This document shows, piece by piece, positions 1 to 9,225 of a stretch of DNA of 40,601 nt. The stretch lies in NCBI GenBank assembly GCA_030065855.1, contig JASJCT010000058.1:1-40601 (forward strand), written 5' to 3'. The notes beneath the pieces are model-generated. The model searched no databases and was not told the DNA's origin. It saw nothing but the letters and a program-made list of their open reading frames with translations. Origin of the DNA: Myxococcota bacterium (lineage in GTDB: Bacteria; Myxococcota_A; Polyangia; JAAYKL01). The stretch's first letter is position 1. Every line of letters starts with the position of its first letter. Position numbers and translations under genes: made by a program.

Positions 1-1
1 G

Positions 2-61
2 GCTCGTGAGTATGGAATCGGATGGATTGGAGTCAAGACAGGCGATACTAGCGCTGTATAA
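2..61 (+). CDS. 3' end of an unidentified gene (partial)
   Basis: The first 61 bases contain an open frame of 19 codons ending in TAA at 59-61. It reads as a plausible C-terminus ending YGIGWIGVKTGDTSAV. The gene would begin before the window. Nothing here identifies a family. It would face tail-to-tail towards the minus-strand lipoprotein that ends at 169. The 107 bases between them show no convincing terminator hairpin. A chance open frame of this length is possible, so confidence is low. Confidence 0.35.
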   Translation, partial: AREYGIGWIGVKTGDTSAV

Positions 62-168
62 CCAACATCCTATCCCTAAAATTCACCCAACAACCCAATT
101 TCATTGGATAACTACCTCCGTCCCTAATTATGTTTTAAGTATGTTTCTGTTCCTTCTTATGTTGATAC

Positions 169-1653
169 TTAATTGAAAAATTGGGGATGTTGAGCGCGAT
201 ACTCGGCAAAGGTCTGTAAGCGGGCGGTGCGGGCGATCTCAGCCATGATCTTATCCCATCTTTCCAACTGCTCAGGTGTGAGCACTGGGGTGATACCTTC
301 TGAGAGCTGCTTCTTTACATTGCCGGATAGGACAATAAGCGGATCGCCGAAGATTACGATGCCTGCATGCCATTGCATATTGCTGTGGCCATAGTCGTTG
401 AACCAGTGCTTGTATGCCTCCCCCCAAGTCATGCCGTCGCCAAGGGCCGCATTAAAGATTTCTTGATTCAACGTCGCACCGGTCTTTGTGGATCCGATAG
501 TGGCCAAGCCATAGTCGGTCTTGGTGATATAGGTCATGCCCATGTTAGGAACGGTTGTAAATCTGCAGCCCGAGCAGTTCCAGAGGTTCACAAAACAGGT
601 CTGCAGGTTTAAGCTTTCAATATCGCCGCAGGTCACATTACCGCCGCCCGTCCCGCTAATGTTCATACCACCTGGATAGGCGTGAACCCATTGCTCGGTG
701 TATTCAGCACCATCACCAGTTAGCTTGTTTACGTAATTGGCATGGGTTGTTTGGGAGGAGCTGTTGAGCAATTCATATGTCGCGTAAATCGTATCCAGCT
801 CCAGCGCATCGTTGACCCCCTGGTCCCAGTCCTCCTCAATGAACAAAAATGCAGATTTATCCACATTTTCCAAGAAACCATTTATCCGGTACGCGTGGTT
901 CTTCTCAAAATATGCGTTGATATCACTGGCTGACGCCATGATCCGAGCTGTAAAGATTTCGAAATCAAACGGCTCTGGATGGCTCTCGAACATGCCCTCG
1001 CCAAACTCACCCCAATCATCCAAGTCGTTTAAAAATAGATCCGAGGGCAACTCCTCCCATCCCCAAGCATCCTGGGCATACCAGGCTGCCGGCAGATCGC
1101 CGATCAACAGGGCGCCGACCATGCCGATTTCCTCGTGCTGTGCAATCAGGATATCTTTTAGATCCTGGGCATCTGTCCCATCGAATTCTATTACCTTTCC
1201 AAAAAAGCCCTGGGTAGCAATATCGTCAAAATATTGATCCAGGCTATCGCTGATTTGTGAGGCAATCGCCGGGTCCACAACCACGACGTAATTTGGATCC
1301 CCTTCGCTTTCCGTCTCTGTGTCCGTCTCCGTCTCTGTATCTGTGTCAGTGTCAGTGTCGGTGTCTGCGTCTGTGTCCGTATCTGTGTCTGTGTCCGTAT
1401 CTGTATCTGTGTCCGTATCCATATCAGAATCCGAATCTGAGTCAGTATCTGTATCTGTGTCCGTGTCTGCGTCAGAATCAGAGTCGGAATCAGAATCGCT
1501 ATCAGAGTCAGAGTCGGAATCAGAATCGCTATCAGAGTCAGAGTCGGAATCAGAATCGCTATCAGATGTGCCGTCGTCAGAAGATCTTTCGTCTTGACAC
1601 CCGTGAAGATATCCAAAAACTATAACTAAACTCAGTAGAAAAAAGTATTTCAT
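169..1653 (-). CDS. Lipoprotein with Asp-Ser/Thr spacer and C25/caspase-like peptidase domain
   Basis: The 494-residue protein starts with a lipoprotein signal (hydrophobic stretch, then LHGC with Cys19 as the probable lipidated residue). Residues 30-117 are almost only Asp alternating with Ser, Thr or Glu, a flexible acidic spacer. The remaining domain (about 118-494) has features of clan CD cysteine peptidases of the gingipain/C25 type: [11 protein letters not shown] in a strand-like region, a His in WVHAYPGG (His324), a Cys in [10 protein letters not shown] (Cys360/Cys363), and FGDPLIVL near the end, which resembles the GDP motif closing C25 catalytic domains. His before Cys is the clan CD order. 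The ATG is preceded by AAGGAG, which supports this start. It is probably an outer-membrane-anchored protease or a relative of one. The family assignment is from motif reading only, and an inactive homologue is possible. Confidence 0.6.
   Translation of the reverse strand: MKYFFLLSLVIVFGYLHGCQDERSSDDGTSDSDSDSDSDSDSDSDSDSDSDSDSDSDSDSDADTDTDTDTDSDSDSDMDTDTDTDTDTDTDTDTDADTDTDTDTDTETETDTETESEGDPNYVVVVDPAIASQISDSLDQYFDDIATQGFFGKVIEFDGTDAQDLKDILIAQHEEIGMVGALLIGDLPAAWYAQDAWGWEELPSDLFLNDLDDWGEFGEGMFESHPEPFDFEIFTARIMASASDINAYFEKNHAYRINGFLENVDKSAFLFIEEDWDQGVNDALELDTIYATYELLNSSSQTTHANYVNKLTGDGAEYTEQWVHAYPGGMNISGTGGGNVTCGDIESLNLQTCFVNLWNCSGCRFTTVPNMGMTYITKTDYGLATIGSTKTGATLNQEIFNAALGDGMTWGEAYKHWFNDYGHSNMQWHAGIVIFGDPLIVLSGNVKKQLSEGITPVLTPEQLERWDKIMAEIARTARLQTFAEYRAQHPQFFN
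1303..1566 (-). repeat. Low-complexity Asp-Ser/Asp-Thr coding tract with 30-bp tandem units
   Basis: This stretch encodes the acidic spacer of the peptidase-like lipoprotein. Its 5' portion (1471-1560) holds three consecutive 30-bp units, two of them identical (1501-1530 and 1531-1560) and one differing at a few bases. The rest is a degenerate six-base periodicity of GAC/GAT with TCT/ACG-type codons. Such tracts are prone to length change by slippage without breaking the frame. Confidence 0.85.
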
Positions 1654-1692
1654 GAGTCATTCTCCTTGAACGAGATATAATTCGTCTATTCA

Positions 1693-1721
1693 AGAATATA
1701 TTAAAAATCGGCTTTTCACAA
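1693..1721 (-). promoter_or_regulatory. Candidate sigma-70 type promoter for the peptidase-like lipoprotein
   Basis: On the minus strand, TTGTGA (1721-1716) and TATTCT (1698-1693) are separated by 17 bases. They lie about 40 bases upstream of the ATG at 1653. The match is reasonable but unproven, and this is an AT-rich region where chance matches are common. Confidence 0.35.
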
Positions 1722-1818
1722 CGGGGAAAAAGACCAGAATTAGACAATCCTCGTTGTAGGAATACAGGGGGCATTTATCCGGTGCAACAGCAGTTGCTGG
1801 TCCCTGCAAGAGGTCTAT

Positions 1819-3528
1819 TTAGGTTCCCGGGATCGGGGGTGCGACGAGCTTCAGCTCTGGTGTGCCATCCCCGCGCCATTCGTCTGCAATTGCGTTCGCT
1901 GCAACCCGGATGAGCGGGGACAGGTCGTGGACCAGGGTGCCCATTCTTGGGCCGAATGCCCCAATGGTACCAGATGGGGTTTTGAGGGTTAGCTTCAGGT
2001 GATCCCGGCCGACAACGCGCTTTTCGAGGATATAAAGGCCGTTCACATCGAAAATCGGCTCCTCATTCTGGGTGCCGAACGGGCCGAGTCGGCCGATTTC
2101 CCGGACCAATTGAGAGGTGATTTCTGAGGGCTTTAGCAGTGCGTCGCAAACGATCGTTCGCTCAGCTGATGTTTTGCAATTGTCTTTGGCATAGCTTTGG
2201 AGTGCTTGCTTAAAAGCGGGCAATGCCGATTTATTCACGGTAAATCCAGCCGCATCCTGGTGGCCACCGTATCTGACGAGGTGATGGGCAGCAGCGGTGA
2301 GGCTGTTGTGCAGATTGAGCTGTCCAAAGCCACGGGCAGAGCCCGCGCCCACATCGCCGTCAAAGCCGATAATATAGACCGGTTTGTTCATGCGCTCGAG
2401 CAAGCGAGATGCAACAATGCCGAGCACGCCCCGATGCCAGCCGTCTCCAGCCACGACAATCACATGCTGATCCATCAGATGCTGCGCAGCTATCTCGTGT
2501 TCAGCCGCTTCGATCACTTGTTCTTCCAATACCCGGCGCTGACGAGACAGCTGGTCCAGCCGGACAACGAGCTTTTCCGCCTCTGAACTATCCTCTGCGA
2601 TCAGGAGTTCAAACGCGTCTTTGGCTTGACTGAGCCGCCCAGCAGCGTTTAACCGGGGCGCAAATTGGTATGCGATATGGCTGGATCGAATCTCGTTGGA
2701 TCGAATACGGGCGATGCGAATCAGCCACTGAAGCGCCTGTCGGGGTGAATGGGACATTTGCAGCAGCCCGTGAGACACCAGGATGCGGTTGTTCCCGGTG
2801 AGTGGCATGACATCGGCTACCGTGCCCAGGGCAACCAGGTCCAAAAAAGCCTTAAGGTTTACATCCTCTTTTTTGATGTGCCCCCGTCGTTGGAGTTCGC
2901 TGCGGGCGGCAGCGGCAAAGTAAAACGCAATGCCCACTGCCGCGTGGCTGGTATCGCCAAACCCGCAATCCTTCCGTTCTGGATTGACAAACGCCACGAC
3001 CTCTGGATGGGGGCCGTCGACGCGATGGTGATCGACGATGAGCACATCCATATTGCGCTCTTTCGCGTATGTCGCTGCTGCGTGATCGCTCGTGCCGCAG
3101 TCAACTGCGATGATGAGACTGCAGTTGTGGTTCGCAAAGAAGTCTATCGCAGCCTCTCCCATGCCGTATCCGAGAAAGCGATCCGCAATGAGCGGCGCCA
3201 CCTCGGCCCCCAATTTATTGAGGAAGAGCACAACGAGCGCTGCACTGGAGATGCCGTCCACATCATAGTCTCCAAAAACCCCAATCCGCTCGTGGCGCAT
3301 GACCGCATCTGCGAGACGGCCGGCTGCGCGATCCAGATCGGCCATCCCATCCGGGGGTTTTAAGTCTGCGAGCCGAGGTCGCAAAAAGGCGTGCGCCCTG
3401 TCCGCATCGGTAATACCCCTGTTAACCAGACAAGCGCACGTGATATCGCTCAATCCAATAGCCCGGGCCAATCGGGAGACCAATGCCGGGTCAGGGTGTT
3501 TGACCGTCCACGGCGCGGTCCCAGTCAC
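1819..3528 (-). CDS. recJ: Single-stranded-DNA-specific exonuclease RecJ
   Basis: RecJ degrades single-stranded DNA 5' to 3' in recombination and mismatch repair. The 569-residue protein carries the DHH-family metal-binding motifs in order: GDYDVDG at 86-92, VDCGTSDH near 142, VDHH at 165-168, and LGTVADVMPL near 234. The DHHA1 segment includes RYGGHQDAAGFTV (GGH at 421-423), and a C-terminal OB-like part follows. APRLNAAGRL (290-299) is also typical. The length matches ordinary RecJ proteins. The start is a GTG three bases after the secF stop, with AAAGGG upstream, so recJ is probably translationally coupled to secF as the last gene of the sec cluster. Linkage of secDF with recJ is known in many proteobacteria. 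Confidence 0.95.
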   Translation of the reverse strand: MTGTAPWTVKHPDPALVSRLARAIGLSDITCACLVNRGITDADRAHAFLRPRLADLKPPDGMADLDRAAGRLADAVMRHERIGVFGDYDVDGISSAALVVLFLNKLGAEVAPLIADRFLGYGMGEAAIDFFANHNCSLIIAVDCGTSDHAAATYAKERNMDVLIVDHHRVDGPHPEVVAFVNPERKDCGFGDTSHAAVGIAFYFAAAARSELQRRGHIKKEDVNLKAFLDLVALGTVADVMPLTGNNRILVSHGLLQMSHSPRQALQWLIRIARIRSNEIRSSHIAYQFAPRLNAAGRLSQAKDAFELLIAEDSSEAEKLVVRLDQLSRQRRVLEEQVIEAAEHEIAAQHLMDQHVIVVAGDGWHRGVLGIVASRLLERMNKPVYIIGFDGDVGAGSARGFGQLNLHNSLTAAAHHLVRYGGHQDAAGFTVNKSALPAFKQALQSYAKDNCKTSAERTIVCDALLKPSEITSQLVREIGRLGPFGTQNEEPIFDVNGLYILEKRVVGRDHLKLTLKTPSGTIGAFGPRMGTLVHDLSPLIRVAANAIADEWRGDGTPELKLVAPPIPGT

Positions 3529-3531
3529 TTG

Positions 3532-4758
3532 CTATGCCCTTTTTTTGGCGAATTTTTTATCCAACCAAACCACGATTGGCGATGCCACGAATATGGACGA
3601 ATAGGTCCCTACGAAAACACCGATGAGCAGGGCAAAGGCAAAATCCCGAATGGTCGTCTTCCAACCCAGGGTGAGGATGCATACGACCACGAGGAGGGTC
3701 GTAATGGAGGTGAGCAGGGTTCGGGACAGGGTCTGGTTGATGCTGGTGTTGATCACCTGGGATAGCTCCCGCTCCTTGATCTTCTCGATGTTTTCACGGA
3801 TGCGATCAAAGATAACGATCGTGTCGTTCAGGGAGTAGCCGACGATGGTCAGAAGCGCTGCAATGGTGGCCAGGGTTACTTCAACCCGTGCCAATGTAAA
3901 GACACCGAATGTGATAATAACGTCGTGTATCAGGGCCGCGACCGCGCCCGGCGCAAAGCGAATATCAAACCGGACCACGATGTAGAGCATGATAAAAACA
4001 AGGGCATAGGCGATCGAAGATATACCTGCCACCCGCAGCTGCTGCCCGACCTTGGGCCCGACCCACTCGGATCGCATTTTTTCGGCACCAACCCCAAACG
4101 GCTTGGCACGGAAACCCTCCATGATCCGATCGGAAACCCCCTTGAGGCCTATTTCGTATACCCGCAGGTCTTGATAGGGCCAGGTACAGGTCACCCCTTC
4201 GCAGCTCTTGTCTGTCTCTTCCTCCAAGCCTTCTTCGTCTGTGTTGTTTTTTGCTGACGCGTTGTCTGCGGATAACTGCTTGGACGCTGTGCCAAGGGCC
4301 AGTCCGGCAACGGCGACCGCCTGTTCCACGTCTGGGATGGGGAGCTCCTTGGAGAGACGCACGGTCAGCTTGTCACCACCTGGCGAGAATTCAAAGCGGT
4401 GGACCGTCACATCTGGCATTTTTTCTTTGAATGCCTTCTCAGAAGAGGCCTTGAGCGCGTCTGTCACCGGAGAAATGGTCTGCAGGCGAATCAGAAACTC
4501 AGACTCGTGGGCGCCAAATGTCACGACCTCGCTCGCAGGAAACCCGAGTTCGGTCAATGTCTGGCGAATCTGGGCCGAGGTGACGGGCTGTTTAAAGGCA
4601 ACTTGAATCTCTGTGCCGCCCACAAAATCGATGCCAAACCTGGGCCCGACAACAAAGGCTGCAGCAATGCTGAGCGATACGGCGATGCTCGATGCGATCA
4701 GGAATCCCCGTCGCCGGCCCATAAAATTGAAATTCGTTGTTTTTTTAAATATTTGCAT
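3532..4758 (-). CDS. secF: Protein translocase subunit SecF
   Basis: SecF pairs with SecD in the inner membrane and uses the proton motive force to help complete Sec-dependent export. The 408-residue protein has an N-terminal membrane segment (about 18-38), then GIDFVGGTEIQVAF, which is characteristic of SecF. A periplasmic domain and five C-terminal membrane segments follow, including DIRFAPGAVAALIHD and the conserved DTIVIFDRIREN. The periplasmic part contains an acidic insertion with a CEGVTC pair (about residues 160-195), which I do not associate with standard SecF. The ATG lies 8 bases after secD, behind a run of eight A residues and with no good Shine-Dalgarno, so translation probably depends on coupling to secD. 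Confidence 0.94.
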   Translation of the reverse strand: MQIFKKTTNFNFMGRRRGFLIASSIAVSLSIAAAFVVGPRFGIDFVGGTEIQVAFKQPVTSAQIRQTLTELGFPASEVVTFGAHESEFLIRLQTISPVTDALKASSEKAFKEKMPDVTVHRFEFSPGGDKLTVRLSKELPIPDVEQAVAVAGLALGTASKQLSADNASAKNNTDEEGLEEETDKSCEGVTCTWPYQDLRVYEIGLKGVSDRIMEGFRAKPFGVGAEKMRSEWVGPKVGQQLRVAGISSIAYALVFIMLYIVVRFDIRFAPGAVAALIHDVIITFGVFTLARVEVTLATIAALLTIVGYSLNDTIVIFDRIRENIEKIKERELSQVINTSINQTLSRTLLTSITTLLVVVCILTLGWKTTIRDFAFALLIGVFVGTYSSIFVASPIVVWLDKKFAKKRA

Positions 4759-4766
4759 GGTTTTTT

Positions 4767-6575
4767 TTAGATGCTGAGATTCGCCGTCCGTTGACGGGTC
4801 ATCCAGTCAAAAAATATCCGGCTGATGAAAATCGCGGAAAACATGCTCGTGATGATGCCGATGAGCAGGGTCACGGCAAACCCTTTGATATCTTTCTCAC
4901 CGTATTGGAGCATGACCACACCGGCGATAAACGTGGTTATCTGGGCGTCGAAAATCGTCCAAAAGGCGCGCTTGTATCCCGCGTCAACAGCTGCCCGCGG
5001 TGATTTGCCGGTCTTGAGCTCTTCTCGGATGCGTTCATAAATGATCACATTGGCATCGACGGCCATGCCCACGGTGAGGATGATACCTGCGATGCCCGGC
5101 AATGTCAGGGTGGCGCCGAATCCGCTCAAGATGCCGATGATAAACACCGCATTGGCAATGAGGGCGAGATTCGCGGCAATGCCGCCCCTGCGATAGTAGA
5201 TGAGCATGAATATCATGACGGCAATACCAGCGATACTGAGGGCCCATCGCCCCATGGCGATCGAATCCCGTCCCAGGGCCGGTCCCACCGTGGTCTCGGT
5301 GATGGGCTTGAGGGGCGCGGGCAAAGAACCGGCCTTGAGCACGACCACCAAATCCCTGGCCTCTTGATAAAGCTTTTGAAATGATTCATATGCCCCCAAA
5401 TTAATGCTGGCCTGACCGCCGCTGATTTTTTCTTGAATGATGGGATCTGACTTCACGTTCTCATCGAGCTGGATGGCCATGTGGCGCCGGACGTTCTTTT
5501 CCGTGAGATCAGCGAATTTCCTGCCTCCGGCTTGACTGAAGCTCAGACTGACATAGGGCCGGCCGGTTTGCTCGTCCGTGTACACAGCTGCGTTTTCGAT
5601 GTAATCACCGGTAATGCCGGCCACCCGCTCCAGGTAGAACGTGCGCCAGGCCACATCTGCAGTGGGATTTCCAGCCTCGTCAAAGACTTGGTCTTTCTGA
5701 AACCCGATGGACCGATCGTCTGGCACCTCGACGGTTTTGAGAAATGCTTTGAGGATCTGGCGCCCACTTTTTCCGTCAGGGTCGTCTTTGGCTTCTAAAA
5801 AGTACGCCGACACAACCCCATTTTGGCCGTCCTCCTTTTGCTCTTTTTTCAGTTTTATCGGGCCGTCCTTATCGAGCTTATCCTTTAAACCAAGGAAAAA
5901 TTTGCCACTGCCGGCGTAATCGACCATTTTGAATTCGAGCCGGGCCGTGGTGCTGATAATCCGCTTGATCCTGGCCACCCGCTTTTCGTCCACACCGGGA
6001 ATTTCCACGATGATCTCTTCGCCCCGGGGCACTACGCTCGTGTTCACCAGGCCGAGGGCGTCGGTGCGGTTGCCGATCTTTTCTTGGGCCTGCTTCACGG
6101 CCATGGCCAGGGTATCATCGATCACCTCTTCTACCAGGGCCATATGTGAAACATTGCCTTCCTCAGCCGCGATCACAACGGTTTGTCTGAAATCCTTGAG
6201 GATCTCCTTCACATCGTCTGATTCCCGCTCGCTCACCGAGGGAAACACCAGGTCAAATGTGCTGACATCGGTGCCGCGCTTCACTTTTACGCCGGCCACC
6301 TCTGCTCTTTCCTTGAGGGTTTCGACAAGGGAGTCTGCGATGCGGTCCCGCTTGTCCTCGACCGCGGCTTCTACTTCCACTTCATAAATCAGGCGCAACC
6401 CCCCCTGCAGATCCAAACCGAGGTTGATGCCGGGAAATAGATCGCGCAGTGCATCGGGCAATGCGCTCGCCTTATCCCCCCTGCCCAGTCTCTCGACGGT
6501 TGTGATGGACGCGGTCACCGATAACGACACCAACAAGAGGACAAACACTACCTTCCACAATAATTTACGTTCCAC
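4767..6575 (-). CDS. secD: Protein translocase subunit SecD
   Basis: SecD is the larger partner of SecF in the SecDF-YajC complex. The 602-residue protein has an N-terminal membrane helix and then GINLGLDLQGGLRLIYEVE, the family signature. A long periplasmic head follows, and C-terminal membrane helices include ILTVGMAVDANVIIYERIRE, matching the conserved transmembrane motif that carries the key Asp. The start codon is GTG, with GGAG about nine bases upstream. The gene sits 16 bases downstream of yajC and 8 bases upstream of secF, as expected for a single transcript. The length is similar to E. coli SecD. Confidence 0.96.
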   Translation of the reverse strand: MERKLLWKVVFVLLLVSLSVTASITTVERLGRGDKASALPDALRDLFPGINLGLDLQGGLRLIYEVEVEAAVEDKRDRIADSLVETLKERAEVAGVKVKRGTDVSTFDLVFPSVSERESDDVKEILKDFRQTVVIAAEEGNVSHMALVEEVIDDTLAMAVKQAQEKIGNRTDALGLVNTSVVPRGEEIIVEIPGVDEKRVARIKRIISTTARLEFKMVDYAGSGKFFLGLKDKLDKDGPIKLKKEQKEDGQNGVVSAYFLEAKDDPDGKSGRQILKAFLKTVEVPDDRSIGFQKDQVFDEAGNPTADVAWRTFYLERVAGITGDYIENAAVYTDEQTGRPYVSLSFSQAGGRKFADLTEKNVRRHMAIQLDENVKSDPIIQEKISGGQASINLGAYESFQKLYQEARDLVVVLKAGSLPAPLKPITETTVGPALGRDSIAMGRWALSIAGIAVMIFMLIYYRRGGIAANLALIANAVFIIGILSGFGATLTLPGIAGIILTVGMAVDANVIIYERIREELKTGKSPRAAVDAGYKRAFWTIFDAQITTFIAGVVMLQYGEKDIKGFAVTLLIGIITSMFSAIFISRIFFDWMTRQRTANLSI

Positions 6576-6591
6576 GACTTATTCTCCGAAA

Positions 6592-7002
6592 TTATTGAGA
6601 AAACTTGTCAATAATCTGGGATTTCAGCACCCGCACGCGCACTTTCTCTGAAATCTCCAGCGTGATCAATTTATCCGTAAACCCGGTCACTTTGCCGATC
6701 AGCCCACCCTGGGTGACGACTTCGTCTCCCTTTTTTAAGTTGCCGAGCATGTTTTGATGTTCTTTTGTCTTCTTCTGCTGGGGACGTATCAGCAGAAAAT
6801 AGAACGCCGCAACCATGAGCAGCATCATAATGATAGTGGTCGTTGAATCACCACCGCCGCAAGGTCCGGGCATGGGAGCAGCCCCCCCGGGGTGGTCTGG
6901 CACCCCCTCGGTTGCTGTGCCCTCGGGTACGCCTTGACCGGAAGATCCCGCCGCGCTCGATGGTTGGGCGGCGCCCAGTATTGTTGCCCAATTGGTGCCC
7001 AT
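6592..7002 (-). CDS. yajC: Preprotein translocase subunit YajC
   Basis: YajC is a small single-span membrane protein associated with SecDF. The 136-residue protein has one hydrophobic helix (about 54-72), then LLIRPQQKKTKEHQ and the short cytoplasmic domain GDEVVTQGGLIGKVTGF, which are diagnostic. The frame extends upstream to 7065, but I chose the ATG at 7002 because GGAGG lies nine bases before it. The roughly 50 residues before the membrane helix are rich in Gly, Ala, Pro and Ser, longer than in E. coli YajC and probably disordered. It is the first gene of the yajC-secD-secF-recJ run. Confidence 0.93.
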   Translation of the reverse strand: MGTNWATILGAAQPSSAAGSSGQGVPEGTATEGVPDHPGGAAPMPGPCGGGDSTTTIIMMLLMVAAFYFLLIRPQQKKTKEHQNMLGNLKKGDEVVTQGGLIGKVTGFTDKLITLEISEKVRVRVLKSQIIDKFSQ

Positions 7003-7109
7003 TGTGTCTTTTCCTCCAAAAGAGGGGTTATAAGGCCTAGTAAAAAGGCCGACAACTACTATCAAAAGGCCGATCTGTGGTCAAGGTTTAGAAATTATTG
7101 ATAGGTGTC

Positions 7110-8804
7110 TTATTCGGCAGGACCGAGCTTGCGAAAGTCGCCTCCTAAAAAGAGCGCATATCGGTTGAGGTCTGAGATGTCCGTGGTAAGGACGTCGAGG
7201 CGTTCCCGGTTTGTTTCCACAATGTTCATCATCTGGTCATAGGTGGTCACCACACTTTCGAGACGGGCCGCATGTTTGCGCAGGCGATCCTTGAAAACAC
7301 GGATTTCCCCTGTCGCCATGTCCACCAGGCGGCTGGCCCTCCCGGCAGTCTCGGTGTTGGCCTGAATTGTCCCGAGCACCTGATTGCTCGTTGCCACGAG
7401 ATTCTTGAGGGACGCGAAATGCTCATCTGTGCCGGCTTCCTGCAGGGTCATGGATTGGTTCGCATGGTCAAAGGTCGCCTTGAGCTTGCCAATGGTTTCC
7501 TCGACCTGGGCGCCCTGTTGGGCCCAGCGCTCGGCTCCTCTAGCGATCTCGGTGTGACAAACACCTATCTCCTGCACGCGCTCGGGTATGGCAGCGATTA
7601 AATTCACCGCATTGCGGGCCAAGCGGACCCCGTGGCCCACGTCTTCCTGGCCTTTTTGGATGCTCTGCACCGTCTCGTGAAAGCCTTCCTTCAACCCCTC
7701 GACGACCCGGGATATTTCTGAAATGGCCCCTGCTGTGGACTGGGCCAGCTCCTTAATCTCGGTCGCCACCACCGCAAACGCCCGGCCATGCTCACCCGCT
7801 TCAGAGGCAATGATGGATGCATTGATGGACAGTAGCTTGGTTCGTTCGGCCAGATTTCCTATCACTTCTATGACATCGTCCACCCTATCTACCCGGGACT
7901 GTAAATTCGCGGTCACTGCCAGAATGCGTTCATTTGAGGCATGGGCCGCATCTGATCCCGTGATCACGTCTTTGATCGCCGTGCTCAATCGCCCGGTCTC
8001 GGATGCCAGATTTCCCAAGATAGCTGCCGCATCCCCGGTGTCCGACTGGATCCTTTTCACACCGTCTGTGATCCCCCGCAGCTCATTTTGGGCAGTAACG
8101 GAGATCGCCATCATATCTGTCACGCTTTTTTTGACGCTCAAAACGCTCTCCCCATCCTGCTTTGCGCTCTCTATCGCCTGTTCGATGGCAGTATTGAGGC
8201 TGCCGACAATATCGCTCACATAACCGATGGCCATGTCCATCTCAGAGACTTGAGCGGCATTGTTGTCCATGCGCGCGGCCAGGGCACCCACCTCCTCGGA
8301 AACGGCGCGCACATCTTGTCCCAGGTTCTCTAGGGACTCCAAAATCCGGACAGCGGTTTCAGATGCGTCTTTAAAGCTGTTTTTCACCTCTCCTATCGAT
8401 GCCCCAGCCTTGGTTGTCGAGGTCGCGACCTGACTGGATAAAGAGCTCAGTTGGGATACGACCATGCTCGTTTGTCCGGCTGAATTGCCAAGGGCGTTGC
8501 GAATCAAATCAAACTCAGCGGGACATGCGATCGGCAGGTCGGGGTTTGGATCTCCTTGGGATATTTGATCGATGGCATCGACAAGGCGTGCCACTGGTTT
8601 ATCGAATTTTTTTGTGGCGAGCGCCAACCCGTAAGTCGCTGCGGTGATTGATACCGCCAATACCAAGACCGAGACGATCGCCGCATTGACGTCGTATGAG
8701 TTCCCAAGCGCCAAGATACCGGTAAACAAAAAAACAAGGGCCGGCACCAGGACAACTGCCACGCCGATGAAAAAAAATGCGATAAGAAAGCCACGTACGG
8801 TCAT
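7110..8804 (-). CDS. Methyl-accepting chemotaxis-type receptor without a periplasmic sensor domain
   Basis: The 564-residue protein has two closely spaced membrane helices (about 5-33 and 40-62) with only a few residues between them, so there is no periplasmic ligand-binding domain. A HAMP-like segment follows (KKFDKPVARLVDAID), then a long coiled-coil signalling domain. The hairpin-tip region reads ERTKLLSINASIIASEAGE followed by HGRAFAVVATEIKELA, a variant of the usual receptor tip that binds CheA and CheW. The ATG at 8804 follows GAGGTG; an in-frame upstream GTG or ATG is less well placed. No che genes are nearby. It could sense membrane or cytoplasmic conditions, or serve another chemosensory-like pathway. 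The gene ends 107 bases before yajC on the same strand. Confidence 0.88.
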   Translation of the reverse strand: MTVRGFLIAFFFIGVAVVLVPALVFLFTGILALGNSYDVNAAIVSVLVLAVSITAATYGLALATKKFDKPVARLVDAIDQISQGDPNPDLPIACPAEFDLIRNALGNSAGQTSMVVSQLSSLSSQVATSTTKAGASIGEVKNSFKDASETAVRILESLENLGQDVRAVSEEVGALAARMDNNAAQVSEMDMAIGYVSDIVGSLNTAIEQAIESAKQDGESVLSVKKSVTDMMAISVTAQNELRGITDGVKRIQSDTGDAAAILGNLASETGRLSTAIKDVITGSDAAHASNERILAVTANLQSRVDRVDDVIEVIGNLAERTKLLSINASIIASEAGEHGRAFAVVATEIKELAQSTAGAISEISRVVEGLKEGFHETVQSIQKGQEDVGHGVRLARNAVNLIAAIPERVQEIGVCHTEIARGAERWAQQGAQVEETIGKLKATFDHANQSMTLQEAGTDEHFASLKNLVATSNQVLGTIQANTETAGRASRLVDMATGEIRVFKDRLRKHAARLESVVTTYDQMMNIVETNRERLDVLTTDISDLNRYALFLGGDFRKLGPAE

Positions 8805-8950
8805 GGTTTCACCTCGAAAAAGCCCAGCCGCCGAACAATATAGAATACCTCTAAATAGCTTCTCGCCAACAAGATGTAGCATATCACGATGCTTTTCAAG
8901 ACGGGGATACCGCCACTTGCTCTAGCCAATGATTCTTCTTTCGCAATGAG

Positions 8951-9024
8951 GGGCCGGGGGATTTTGTCACCCTTCGTACAGGTTTGTGAAAGATGACCCC
9001 CCCGCCCCCCTTTTTCAGGGGGAG
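8951..9024. repeat. G/C-run dispersed repeat element with short hairpin
   Basis: GGGGGATTTTGTCAC (8956-8970) and a downstream C-run hairpin (CCCCCT at 9006-9011 pairing with AGGGGG at 9017-9022) resemble the element at the end of the window (40542-40580). That copy has the same CCCCCTT, GAAA, AAGGGGG core and GGGGGATTTTGACA flank. Elements of this look recur in intergenic regions of many bacterial chromosomes. Confidence 0.5.
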
Positions 9025-9060
9025 ACTTTTGATGCTCCCAATTAGGTACACCCCCTAGTT

Positions 9061-9089
9061 TTGATAAAAAAAGGTGTTATTATTAATAT
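9061..9089 (+). promoter_or_regulatory. Candidate sigma-70 type promoter of the VWA lipoprotein gene
   Basis: TTGATA (9061-9066) and TAATAT (9084-9089) are separated by exactly 17 bases, a near-consensus pair. Transcription would start near 9096, leaving a leader of about 130 bases that carries two 11-bp direct repeats. Confidence 0.5.
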
Positions 9090-9225
9090 TTAGGGGATTT
9101 GTTTGGCATAAAACGCTTGGGATTGTGCAACTAAGCAATTAATAGTGGCTAATCTGGATTATCGTAAGTCACGAGACAATCTGGATTAAAATTTCCGTCT
9201 ATCAGTCGATCATATGGAGGACGTG

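Larger units (their letters stand above)
8805..9225. other. Divergent intergenic region between the receptor and the VWA lipoprotein
   Basis: This 421-base stretch contains no credible gene. From left to right it holds the receptor leader, a G/C-run repeat element (about 8951-9024), a strong candidate promoter for the rightward gene (9061-9089), and two exact 11-bp direct copies of aatctggatta (9151-9161 and 9178-9188), 27 bases apart, in the leader of the VWA gene. The function of the direct repeats is unknown. Confidence 0.6.

Noticed and set aside
1303..1566. Open frames on both strands across the Asp-Ser tract
   Set aside because: Long alternative frames arise because the tract has a six-base period. 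Only the minus-strand frame has a signal peptide, a Shine-Dalgarno and a folded domain.
4791..6651. Several plus-strand frames opposite secD
   Set aside because: They overlap a strongly supported gene, lack motifs and have poor ribosome-binding sites.
9006..9022. C/G hairpin as a transcription terminator
   Set aside because: Both flanking genes point away from it, so nothing ends here. It fits a dispersed repeat better.
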